Assembly (NCBI RefSeq): GCF_029227915.1
Contig: NC_079886.1
Span: 20,684,501-20,748,500, forward strand
Source of the DNA: Hydractinia symbiolongicarpus
Lineage: Eukaryota > Cnidaria > Hydrozoa > Anthoathecata > Hydractiniidae
Reading direction: 5' to 3'
Length of the DNA stretch: 64,000 nucleotides
The position numbers and the translations under genes are program-made. Positions 43,037 through 52,608 of this stretch are shown here, piece after piece; the stretch's first letter is position 1, and the number at the start of each line of letters is the position of its first letter. A model generated the notes under the pieces. The model was not told where the DNA came from, did not search any database, and saw only the letters and a list, made by a program, of their open reading frames with translations.

Positions 43037-43435
43037 GGGTTACATGGGCCAAAAAAACTCAGGTATAATAGGGTTAATGAAGCTGTCTTTTTATAGTTCA
43101 AAAATGCACGGTCGAACAATATCCCTTTAAAGGGGTCACTATCCAAAAAGGTCACTATCCAATAGCCTCGATATAGCTGATTTTAAAACGGTTACATATT
43201 GACGTTTAATGGTTCTTGACGCTATTTCACCATTCTTACCCTTTTTTACACGGAACTTATCGACAAAATAAAAATTTTAAGCACTTTTGTTCGAAAGGGT
43301 TACAAGTCTTAAACGATCTAGGCAAACATTTTCTATTTTTCCTCACGTTGTTCCTCCCTTAGAGGTTCGTTTTATCAAGAGTCCAGTGTAATTGTAATTT
43401 AGACGTAACGCCATTTTGATATTTTTTTGTAAATA

Positions 43436-43708
43436 CAGTCGACGTTCTTATCTCGACCTTCGCGTCGATCGTGAAAATGGTCGAGACAAGAAAAGTTTGT
43501 CAATATCATGCACACATGATATTGACAAAGTTTTAGAAATTTGAACGTTAGAATGTTTTCCTGATAGAACTTTTTTTGTGTGATAAAATGCGAAAAATCA
43601 CAGGAAAGGTCGAGATAACGTGATAAAATGTACTCAAGGGACCGTAAAAATAGGTCAAGATAAGGAAAGTACGAGATAAAGGGTAGTCGAGATAAAGAAC
43701 GCCGACTG
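43436..43708. mobile_element. 273-bp Tc1/mariner-type MITE
   Basis: Near-perfect inverted ends of about 24 bp start CAGTCGACGTTC and, at the other end, CAGTCGGCGTTC, each followed by ttatctcgac. The element is flanked by TA on both sides (43434-43435 and 43709-43710), the Tc1/mariner target. The inside has a second palindrome (tcaatatcatg/catgatattga) and more cgagata repeats. It cannot code for a transposase. Confidence 0.75.
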
Positions 43709-44070
43709 TATTTCTAAGTTTGAAAATTCAAGTGGTGTTCAGTATGGTCTTAATGTGTTCTGAACTTTTGCCCAAATGACCTAAAACTTTTAATACTTCA
43801 GTACTTATAAGCAGATTTTTCAGGGAACCAAAACTACCGCAGAATTACGCCATAACCGGTGCACGGAATACGGATGTGAGTAATATGTAAGACGGCCGAA
43901 TTTCCGTGGATTTTTCTACAATTTAACCACCAGTCCCTATATTGATAATAAATACCCGTATTCTTTGTCACACTAAGTGATGTCACGGCAAAAATGCACT
44001 AAATAGCAATACAATAGCGGGCGAGAATCTAAAGTCCGGCAGATCTGCGGTTTTTTTCATGGGGTAAGGA

Positions 44071-44092
44071 CTAGTCTATAATATTAATACGT
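44071..44092 (+). mobile_element. Possible junction of two Helitron-like ends
   Basis: A ctag end (44071-44074), preceded about 20 bp upstream by the palindrome cggcagatctgcgg, is followed at once by tctataatattaatacg, which matches the 5' start of the Helitron-like copy at 39729. This could be two elements joined tail to head. Confidence 0.3.
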
Positions 44093-44697
44093 GAATTTCT
44101 TTTGCTCAAATATTTTATGTTTAATGTAGTTATATATAATTAGGTTAACTAAAGACTTCAAACAGGTTTATCTTCTACATTAGTAGAGGCAGAAGTCCAC
44201 CTTCATTCTTCGCCATCTCGTCGGTGTTTTCTCTTTCCTAATTTAATCAAAACACCACGCATGCGCAGACAACAGTATAATAGTCCAAAATAAAAACTAA
44301 ACCTCTCTTTATATTGATTTTTACAAAATTATATATGAAAAATTGTATAAAACTATTTTTGGTAGAAAAAGTCCGTTTTTTTAAAAAATAATGTGTCCAA
44401 ATTCCACACAGCAAAGGTGACCATACTGCACTGTGTCGCCATCTTTGCAGAGTAGAAGACTGTACGAACAGACAACTGTTCAAATAAATTAAGTGGTTAG
44501 TTTCAAAATTTCTATCTACCTATAGTATGCATCAATTATATTTGCGTCATTGTGTAAGTATTATAAATGAGTGTATCGTCCGAAGTTTTGCAAGCAAGAT
44601 AAATCTTATTTGTCATCCTGCTTTCAACTTAGAAGTGTAAAGTGCTTGCCAATCAAAGTATATGACAATATATTTACAATTTGCATGTGTATTGCAT

Positions 44698-46371
44698 CTA
44701 CTTTCGTTTGCTACAGCAGGCTCTACTGCAAGTTGGAGCACAAGATGGCGAACATCCGGGCTGACACATAGGCATTGGTGGTGGTGGCGGTGGTGCTTGC
44801 GGAATCATAATTGGTGGTAGAGGAACAGTCATGCAACATTGAGGCGCACACGAAGGTTGACATTGTTGTGGTGGTGGTGGTGGAGGTGGTGGTGCACAGG
44901 ATGGTGTTGCACATGGCATGGACATTGGCATTTGCATGGGCATGGGCATGGGCATGGGTGGTGGGCATGGTGGAGTTTGACAAGGCATCTGCATTGGCAT
45001 TGGCATTTGTGGCATACAACATTGTGGTGCACAAGATGGCATGCAAGAGGGCATTGGAGGAGGAGGTGGTGGTGGCGCACAGCATTGCGGTCTACATGCA
45101 GGATAGCACGCTCGTGGACATCCTGGTGGGCATGCAGGTGGAGCACGGGCTGGCATCATCATTGGAGGAGGAGGTGGTGGCATACAACACTGAGGTGCAC
45201 ACGACGGCTGACACTGACTTGGTGGTGGCATAGGCGGAGGCATAGGTGGAGCACAAGGAGGAGCAGCACATGGTGCAGGGGCAGCCATTGGTGTTCCGCA
45301 GCACCCTGGCTGTTGAGCGCATTGTGTGGGACACTGATACTGTGATTGTGGTCGTTGTTGTACAATGGCATACCAATGTAAACAGACTGGAGGACAAGAT
45401 GGTTGTGGTGGTGCTGACATTCCGGGTGGTCCTGGTGGTCCTGGAGGTCCTGGTGGACCACAACATCCAGGTGCTCCCATTTGTCCCATTGGTCCGGGTG
45501 GTCCCATGGCTCCCATAGGTCCCATCGGTCCCATTGCCCCGGGACTACCCATTGGTCCGGGCATTGCCATTGGAGGTACCGCTCCACCACTTGCACAGCA
45601 TCCTGGTGTGCAAGCTGGTGCACATGCTGATGAACATTGTAATCCACATGGGTTAGGAGATCGCTTTTCAATCTCTAGAAAAAAAAACGAATAAAAAAAG
45701 AATATATGTAAATAATTGAATGAACACTTTTTTGCATGCATGAAAGCTATGGGCAAGGTTATGCAACATAAGAAATTGAGATTGCATACCAGATCGTTTC
45801 TCTGCACGTTTATCCAACCATGCAAAACCTTCCCAATCTATACTACCTAAAGTGAGCATCGAGAATCCTTTTCAATACATCTTCAAACTTTACACATATT
45901 TTTGTTGCTATCTTAAAACCTTTTAAAATATCCCAATCACACAAACGTCACAACACCAGCAGTAACAATAACAATTCTCTACAAAGACAGACAAAAGAAA
46001 TACAGTTCAGAGTTTTAATTGACGATGGGCGCCATGAAACATACACAGAGACGAAACAACCACCATTAGGTTGTACATATGACATAACACAACCACCCAC
46101 CACGCACCAAATCGTCTGAAACCCAAACAATACACTCCACATCCATTATCAACACAACCTCACAATCGTAAACACAGCTTGTGGTCACTCATTTTTTTAC
46201 AGATCCAAAAGTACCACACGAACATGCTTTTAGTACACATAATATTATCAGCTGATTAAAATTTTGTACAGGTTAGTATAAGCAAAAAAATGACTTACGT
46301 TTTTCTTTCAATTTGGAAGCTTCGATTGATATGACAGCCATTAGGGCGACAAGTCCTATAATCTTCATCAT
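44698..46371 (-). CDS. Minicollagen with multiple cysteine-rich domains
   Basis: Three coding exons (46371-46299, 45846-45790, 45674-44698) join in phase: 1107 nt, 368 residues. Exon 1 is a signal peptide ([18 protein letters not shown]). Exon 2 plus the start of exon 3 is a propeptide with dibasic sites (KEKR, DKR, EKR, EKR). Then comes a classic cysteine-rich domain (residues 53-70, C-x3-C-x3-C-x3-C-x3-CC), 15 Gly-X-Y triplets (83-127, one being GCC), and about 240 residues of Pro/Met stretches. These contain at least two further full-pattern domains, one of them the C-terminus before SKRK, and several shorter C-x3-C-x3-CC ones. Minicollagens form the disulfide-hardened nematocyst capsule wall and are made in nematoblasts. 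A 5' untranslated intron probably spans 46375-46495. Standard minicollagens have one domain at each end, so this is an extended form. Confidence 0.93.
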
Positions 46372-46374
46372 TTT

Positions 46375-46495
46375 CTAAACAGAAAATTTCTGTTTGTTAT
46401 GCAAATTAGAGAAATAAGTTAACTATTGATCACTTCCAAATAAGAAAAGAGTTTACATTTAAAAAAACTTGCAAAGAATCTCAAAGGTACCTTAC
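46375..46495 (-). other. Probable 5' UTR intron of the minicollagen gene
   Basis: On the minus strand a gtaagg donor follows a G at 46496, and a tctgtttag acceptor lies three bases before the start codon. The untranslated first exon would extend upstream from 46496. Promoter elements were not identified. Confidence 0.5.
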
Positions 46496-46839
46496 CAGGC
46501 ACAAGAATCTTTCCCAGATGGCACGCTTAAAAATATCTGCAAATTTTAAAAGTTAAAGATATGCTGCAAGAAGAAATATATTTTCTCCGCATCACTGAGT
46601 TTTAAACACAAACAATTTTAACGCGCTCTTTCAAACAAATGTTATCACAGCATGCTTTTGTATGCAACCTGACTTTGCTCTATTGAAAATCATTCATGCG
46701 AAACTGCTATTACTTTTACCTAAAAATAGAATAAATTTTGAAACGTTTTTATTTTAAATATTTGTTCGCATTGAAATACCCTTTTTTCTCATCTAATTTT
46801 GGAACTGTGGGAAAAAAGAAAAGTTTTGGGGAGTTTTTG

Positions 46840-47290
46840 CCACTTTTTTCAAATTAATTGTTGTGAAAATAAAGTCTTATACTTTACCCCCGTCCCAAAA
46901 AGGCAATACGTTTTAGGGACAGGGGTAATTTTTATAATTTTTAAAAAGTGCTGACCTGCATGTATGAATGTTGTAAGATGTTTATTAATCATATTATTTT
47001 TTGCTACATGTACTTTCGTTATTACCAAGGTGTTTCTAAGGAGATATATGGATCCTGGAAATAAAATACGGACCAGATTTGAAGAAAATATTGATCTTGG
47101 AAAAAATTTTATCCCAACTTTTTATCCCAATGATGTCATTATTTTAACAATGACGTCATTATATCATTTTTCTTACCTCGAAAATCATATTCTATACATA
47201 TGCCATGTTTAATAACATGAAAAACGGACCTTTTCACCTTTATTATAATTTTTTATTCTATTCTATGAATAAATCTACCAAGAACTAAAG
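46840..47290. repeat. Dispersed repeat, copy 2
   Basis: Homologous to 42420-42930, same orientation. The G-rich inverted ends seen around copy 1 are absent here. The minicollagen gene lies between the two copies. Confidence 0.7.
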
Positions 47291-48221
47291 CTATACCGTC
47301 AGTAATACTTAAAGGAGAAGCGAACTGCGAAGGAAAGGCTGCTGAATAAAAGTTCATATTGACAGCATTAATTTTGAAGACCAGACCGGCTGGGTTGGTC
47401 TGCTCCAAAATAAATAAATCCTTACAGCCATAAGACTAAGAATGCTTCCATATTAACAATGGAGGCGTAAGAATTTTTGAAGTAATAAGAATTTACTTTG
47501 TGAATAGCAAATATTCGTAAATAAAGGTAAACCTACCATTTGTTCGATTTGTTGTTGAATGTTTCCGGTCTGTTTATTTATTCACATTTGGCGCCATCTC
47601 ATCATAACAAACGTCATCGTTCGAAGGTTGTAGTATTTTGTGAAACAGGGACTTAAAACATGAAAACAATATTGTTGTTGGTCATGATAGATATTTCTTA
47701 AGCTCAGAGAAGTTTAAACGAAGGTTCCAAAATGCTGTTACTGTTATAGTACGTAAAATATTCTTGGTTATCTCAAATGAAGGATCTTATTTTCGATGTT
47801 TACTGATAAGTACATCCAAAACCTACTTATTTTCATCAGCCATTAAATTCTTTAAAAATGTTGTTAGGAAAATAAAAAGATACTTTGTTCTAAAATATAG
47901 TTATTTATTTATTATTATAGTAGTTGCCTTAGTAGATTTTAGGAATTAGAAATCTATAATTTTTTTTCATTCGTTTAAAATTTATTTTCTGGCTGCCACA
48001 AAATAGTTTTTTGTTCGTCTCTCTTTAATTTTAATTTACAATTGGGAAAATAGCTTAATTTAGGTATGTATGAAGCCATTTCTGATTCCAATGATGGCAT
48101 GGAATTATATTTCTACCTGCAATCTGTTTGTATTTAGAATTTCTGCAAGTATAGCAAGTTTTATCACCTAGTATAAGAAATTCCGAATTTATTACCGCGA
48201 GGGTCATTTAAACTAGAAGCA

Positions 48222-48565
48222 TGCTTAATCAAGAGGGATCCTTAATCAAGACAAGCGTTTAATCAATAGGCCGCTTAATCAAGACGGGGGCTTCATCAAA
48301 AGGGGTGCCTATTCAAGAAAAGCGCTTAATCAAAGGGGGCACTTAATCAAGAGAGGCACTTCATCTGAAGGTGCGTATTTTCTAAAAGGGCGCTTCATCT
48401 GGAAGTATACCTTCATGCTAGAGGGGAGCTTAATCAAGAGGGGCGCCTAATCTAGAAGTGCGTATATTTAAAAAAGGCGCTTATTCGGGAAGGGAGCTTA
48501 TTCAAAATTGGCGCTTAATCAAGAGAGGCGCTTAATCTAGAGGGGGGCCTAATCAATAGAGCTTT
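48222..48565. repeat. Imperfect tandem array, period about 17-18 bp
   Basis: About 19 degenerate units of the form cgcttaatcaagaggg. Variants include cttcatc, cctaatc and cttattc. The array is heavily diverged. Confidence 0.75.
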
Positions 48566-49448
48566 TAACAAAAATAATCGTTTTGTTACTTTTATCAGTA
48601 ACATTATGTAATTATATTGTACTAAAAAACACTTACTTTAGTTTAGTCTGAAGTACTTTTTCACTCATTCAACATTACCGGCTAAAAGAAGGCAAAAATA
48701 AGAATTTTTCAAGAAAAAGTTTCCTATAGGATGTTTTTTGACATAAATTAGTGTTTTCTACATCGAAACCTTACTATTAAAACATGACAAAAATAAACCG
48801 AAAGAAGTGAAATAATATCAGCAAATTTCATATTATGAGCTGGATCAGAAAGTTCATTCTATTTGTATTATTTGGGCCTGACACGTTGTATTGTCACATG
48901 ATTGACAAAGCGGTTTGACACACGGAATAGATGTTTTCCTCTAGGAATATTTTTCTTCTGTTTTGTCAGCCTGACAATACCTTTCTGCAAATACAGGAAC
49001 AATAGCTGCACGCAATTCCAGGATACATTGCGCATTGCTCATTGCTCATGATAAGATTACTTTACTGGATAATGGATTTCGTTGCTTGAAATCTTTCATT
49101 TCAATTGGAATTAATTTTTTGTTGCATTGTACCAACACAAGTAACGTCGTTTCCATACAACCAAAGCGCAAGCGGGATTGACGTACATAATTAAAAGATA
49201 TATTACGGTTTCATCAAGTAAAACCCTGTATTTGTATCTGTAAACCCTGTATTTTTGAAACTTTTAGTTACGAATGCATGCATGTCGAAAATAATAATTT
49301 CTTATGAGCAAAAATACAGTTTCGTTTGTACAGTCCTCGATAAAGGTACGATCCAATAACTGCATAAATTTCTTCGGTGGGTTTTCTTTTCATGTTTGAG
49401 TACTTACTAAATTTGTGGCTGCATCAATACTAACTGTTGTTCGCAAGT

Positions 49449-49560
49449 CAAAGTCTACTCAAATTATTTGCTCCAGCTTTCTCTTCATCTTCATCATGGT
49501 CAACATCACCTACAAAATGTTGATGATCCTCTTCTTTATTATCATTTTCATCCACGAAAC
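49449..49560 (-). CDS. Possible terminal exon, acidic C-terminus
   Basis: On the minus strand an acceptor (ttctgtcag) is followed by an open stretch of 37 codons ending in TGA. It encodes FVDENDNKEEDHQHFVGD, then VDHDEDEEKAGANNLSRL. The composition is coding-like and acidic. No partner exon with a matching phase was found upstream (higher coordinates), so the gene, if real, is not reconstructed. An AATAAA on the minus strand at about 49682 lies upstream, not downstream. Confidence 0.22.
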
Positions 49561-51090
49561 TGACAGAAATACCAAAAATAAGTGTGTGTGATATGTGTTA
49601 GCTAGCTAAAAATATTTTTTAAGAAGGACAACGAAATGAATAACAAAAGAACTAACACTGAATGTAAATATACAGCATGGTTTATTGAATTCCCTATCAC
49701 AATGAGTTCATGAACTACAGTAAGAAAGAGACTTTCAACAAAAGAAAGAGCACCAGAGAACAGCTATACCTTGAGGTACACATTTACGACCGATAAAATA
49801 CACAAAGCAACACAGATCTACAAAAACAAACTTTTTTGAAGTTTCTTGCAGAGAGTTGAATTCAGGTTTGTAAACTCGGTAAGGTTGGATATATACCCAT
49901 ACACCAATAGAATCTGCATTAATTTTCCGCCAATTGATAATTAAGTCGGTTTCTATTGTAACTTGCACAAGGTCGAGGCAAACACATTTCTTTCTCTTTT
50001 TTTCCGTTGAAGTAGAAAAGGGCATATATTAAATGAATTACTATGGAGCGAAAAGAGACCGTTAGAAAAGAGATCGGTGTTGTCCTTTTTAGTCTTAATG
50101 CACTGACAAAAAAAAGACACACAGATAGAACTTAAATGACAAACATTTCTCATTAAAAATTATTGGGATATGAAGCTTTTTGGGGAGTGGGCAAAATGTC
50201 TTAGAATTTCGGTTATCTAAAGCTGAAAAAAGCTGACCTCCACAGTTTTTGTAATTTCATTTATTACTGGATTAAATCTCTACGTTCGCTCAGTTTTAAC
50301 CAGATAACGTGGTTCTTGAGCTATAGCTTTTATATTATTGAACTAACTAAAACATAAGGTGAGCGCAAGAACCAGTCAGCGTGGTTGCTATAAAACTGTT
50401 TTCATATGCGAAATATTTATGTAGTGTTACATTGTAAAAGAAATTTCGGTAACGTAATATATTTATATTTCGGACCAAAAATTTTTTTTTTGTGAAACAG
50501 GGTTTACCCATCCGTTTTGAAAAAGATGGAATGACGTACGTCAAAAGCACATATTCCTATACATTTCCAAACTTCATAAAATGGTAACAACGCGTGCACA
50601 ATTTTAAAAAAGTCTGCAAATTTGGCTCAAATTCTTACATTTTTAAAACTTAACATTTTATTACCGTTTGTCGGAAACACAAGATTTTATGCATTATTTT
50701 GGTCAGTGTTTCTACACGCAAGAGGTAACGTTAACAAATTCTAAACAAAAACTCTTTTGTGTCAACACATGAGATTATCATAATACAACGACAGGCCTGA
50801 GTGGATTTTTCAACGGTCTTATCGAGTAATTCCTATAGACATCACATTAAAGCAACCTCGTTCCTAGGGTTCTTTTTCCCTTTCTGATCTTGGACAGAGA
50901 GAAGAAATCTCGCCATCAGATTGTCAAAAAGGTAAAAAAAAAAAAAAAAAATGGGTACAAAAGTGATTTGCATGATGTTGTAAATATTTTTTTAAGAAAA
51001 GCAATCTTATCCCCAGGCTAAGCCATAGTAAAGTCAACACAGCTGTTTCGTTAACAAATTTATTTAACCTAGTTTATATCAAACATCCTA
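49561..51090. other. Intergenic 3' flank of the fucosyltransferase cluster
   Basis: No supported gene. It includes a degenerate Helitron-like 3' end (about 50790-50830) and an A-run at about 50936-50951. Its last 100 bp are a diverged version of the 3' flanks of the other two fucosyltransferase copies. Confidence 0.55.
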
Positions 51091-52608
51091 TCAGCTACTA
51101 TCTGGATAAAAATGATAGGACGGATTTCCTGGCCATTTTATGAGATGATCTTGTATGACATATCCTTCTTGTTCACCATGTCCCTTCCGATACTTTGTAT
51201 AAACGTAACAATAAATTGTCTTTTTACCATCTGATGCAACATGTGTAAATCTCTTATTAGCAGAGACGTCGAATAATTGACCTGCCTCGTATTTTAAAAC
51301 TTTTTTACTATCTATTATAATTTCTTGTGAATGGGCAGAGGTGGAAACCCATTGATACCGAATCCAGTAATCCGCGTATCCATTCCATAGATAAACCATT
51401 GATTTCGGATTATCCATGGATACCACATTCTCGTAGGCTATGTATGGAGGAATTGCATTTTTGAGTTCATATACGAGTCGACATAAGTTGGATGAAAAAG
51501 TACATATCGTGTAGTTTGAATAAACGAGAAAGTGCAAGTCAAGAAGCAGATTTGTAAATATTTCTTTTGGAAATCCACGTTGAAAGTACGATCCTTGATT
51601 TTTACTTGGTACATTTGCAGGAAGCTCAAAAAGCTTGTATTCCTGAGGTAAAAAATGTCGGATGTTATCTATTGTCGTTCTACTATCACTTGCGACAAAT
51701 ATTTTCTTCTCCTGTATGGTAGGAAAGTGTTCTGTAAAATATCTTACAGCTTCATTAGCATACAATTTTTCAGACACCAGATTGCTTTCTCCTGATATTA
51801 TTTTATCGCCACGCCGTACATGCATAGCCACAAAGGGGTACCCAAGGTGAAGACCTTCAGTAATTTCTTTGATCTTCATTTTAAATGCATCATTCACGCG
51901 AAGTAAAAGGTAGCCGAGAAACTGTGAAGAGAACCACAACCAGGGTTTGTAGATGGGTTGAGACAATAAAGCAAGCCTAATTTCTTTGGGTATTGTTGTA
52001 GGAATATGCCTTGGAGCTGGGAAATCTGGTATAGAGTTATAAACGAGGACTTTATAAGAATTATCAATATCATAACCATTTTCTAGGTAGCATTGCCGTT
52101 GTTGCATGTTGCAAGAATGCTTATAATTTAAATATTTAGCCTTCAGGTAACCGCATTTTTTCGATTCGGGCATCATCCACTCGGAAAATCCTCCGAAATG
52201 TTCGTATTCTTTTTGTTTAATGAAAACTATCCGACCTAAACCAAACGCAATCTGTAAACAAACTCCAAAGCGATGTACCATTGATCCCATACCAGCGTAA
52301 TTCCCAATATTTTCACAATAGAGAATTTTTTTACTCTCACACTCTCCTTGTTCTTGTAAGATTTCAATTTGTTTCCAAATTTTATCATGAATATTAACTA
52401 AAGTTTTAAAACTATGTGTTTGTGAAGAATCACTTTTCTCTTCTTTAAATAAAACTTTTTCCTTCGTCTGCCCATGTTTTTGTAACAATGTGGTTTCCCC
52501 GACTTTAATTTTTACGTCTGCATATCCCAGCTTTCGTCCAAATTCAAAAGTGGTGTATAAAATAAACAACGAACTTAATAATATACATAAAAACACTTTT
52601 GTTTTCAT
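51091..52608 (-). CDS. FUT8-like (GT23) fucosyltransferase, copy 1
   Basis: A 505-residue intronless type II membrane protein. A short cytoplasmic start (MKTK) and a signal anchor (VFLCILLSSLFILYTTF, residues 5-21) are followed by a stem and the catalytic domain. Features of alpha-1,6-fucosyltransferases are present: YCENIGNYAGMGS (97-109), the GDP-fucose motif AMHVRRGDK (261-269; FUT8 has HVRRTDK), FVASDSRTT (304-312), and LDLHFLVYSNYTICTFSS (356-373), closely matching the FUT8 segment. The C-terminus (about 436-495) looks like the FUT8 SH3 domain. It is shorter than human FUT8 (575) because the stem coiled coil is reduced. It would act in the Golgi on glycoproteins; the acceptor is unknown and the Thr to Gly change in the motif leaves the exact activity open. 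Confidence 0.88.
   Translation of the reverse strand: MKTKVFLCILLSSLFILYTTFEFGRKLGYADVKIKVGETTLLQKHGQTKEKVLFKEEKSDSSQTHSFKTLVNIHDKIWKQIEILQEQGECESKKILYCENIGNYAGMGSMVHRFGVCLQIAFGLGRIVFIKQKEYEHFGGFSEWMMPESKKCGYLKAKYLNYKHSCNMQQRQCYLENGYDIDNSYKVLVYNSIPDFPAPRHIPTTIPKEIRLALLSQPIYKPWLWFSSQFLGYLLLRVNDAFKMKIKEITEGLHLGYPFVAMHVRRGDKIISGESNLVSEKLYANEAVRYFTEHFPTIQEKKIFVASDSRTTIDNIRHFLPQEYKLFELPANVPSKNQGSYFQRGFPKEIFTNLLLDLHFLVYSNYTICTFSSNLCRLVYELKNAIPPYIAYENVVSMDNPKSMVYLWNGYADYWIRYQWVSTSAHSQEIIIDSKKVLKYEAGQLFDVSANKRFTHVASDGKKTIYCYVYTKYRKGHGEQEGYVIQDHLIKWPGNPSYHFYPDSS

Larger units (their letters stand above)
36267..44697. other. Intergenic region rich in mobile-element remnants
   Basis: No gene was recognised. 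It contains the 3' flank of the giant gene, a tagc microsatellite (37248-37283), two related blocks near 36900 and 37970 (gccgtaatt.tg..gcagctt.atttca.aatcacagta), a ggcaa-rich repeat, Helitron-like sequences, a tRNA-like sequence, a G-rich inverted-repeat element and a Tc1-like MITE, listed separately. Confidence 0.6.
46496..49448. other. Intergenic, repeats
   Basis: It contains the second copy of a dispersed repeat (46840-47290) and an imperfect tandem array (48222-48565). The remaining DNA is A+T-rich with short open frames lacking any domain. Confidence 0.6.

Noticed and set aside
44723-45694. Several long open frames in other frames of the minicollagen exon, including Gly-Pro-rich ones on the plus strand
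   Set aside because: They are shadows of a low-complexity Pro/Gly/Cys coding exon whose own frame has signal peptide, propeptide and cysteine-rich domains.
49735-50025. A 96-residue minus-strand open frame
   Set aside because: No recognisable family, and no splice phase linking it to the acidic exon at 49449-49560.
51662-51850. Plus-strand open frames of 62 residues inside all three fucosyltransferase copies
   Set aside because: Antisense shadows repeated because the genes are duplicated.
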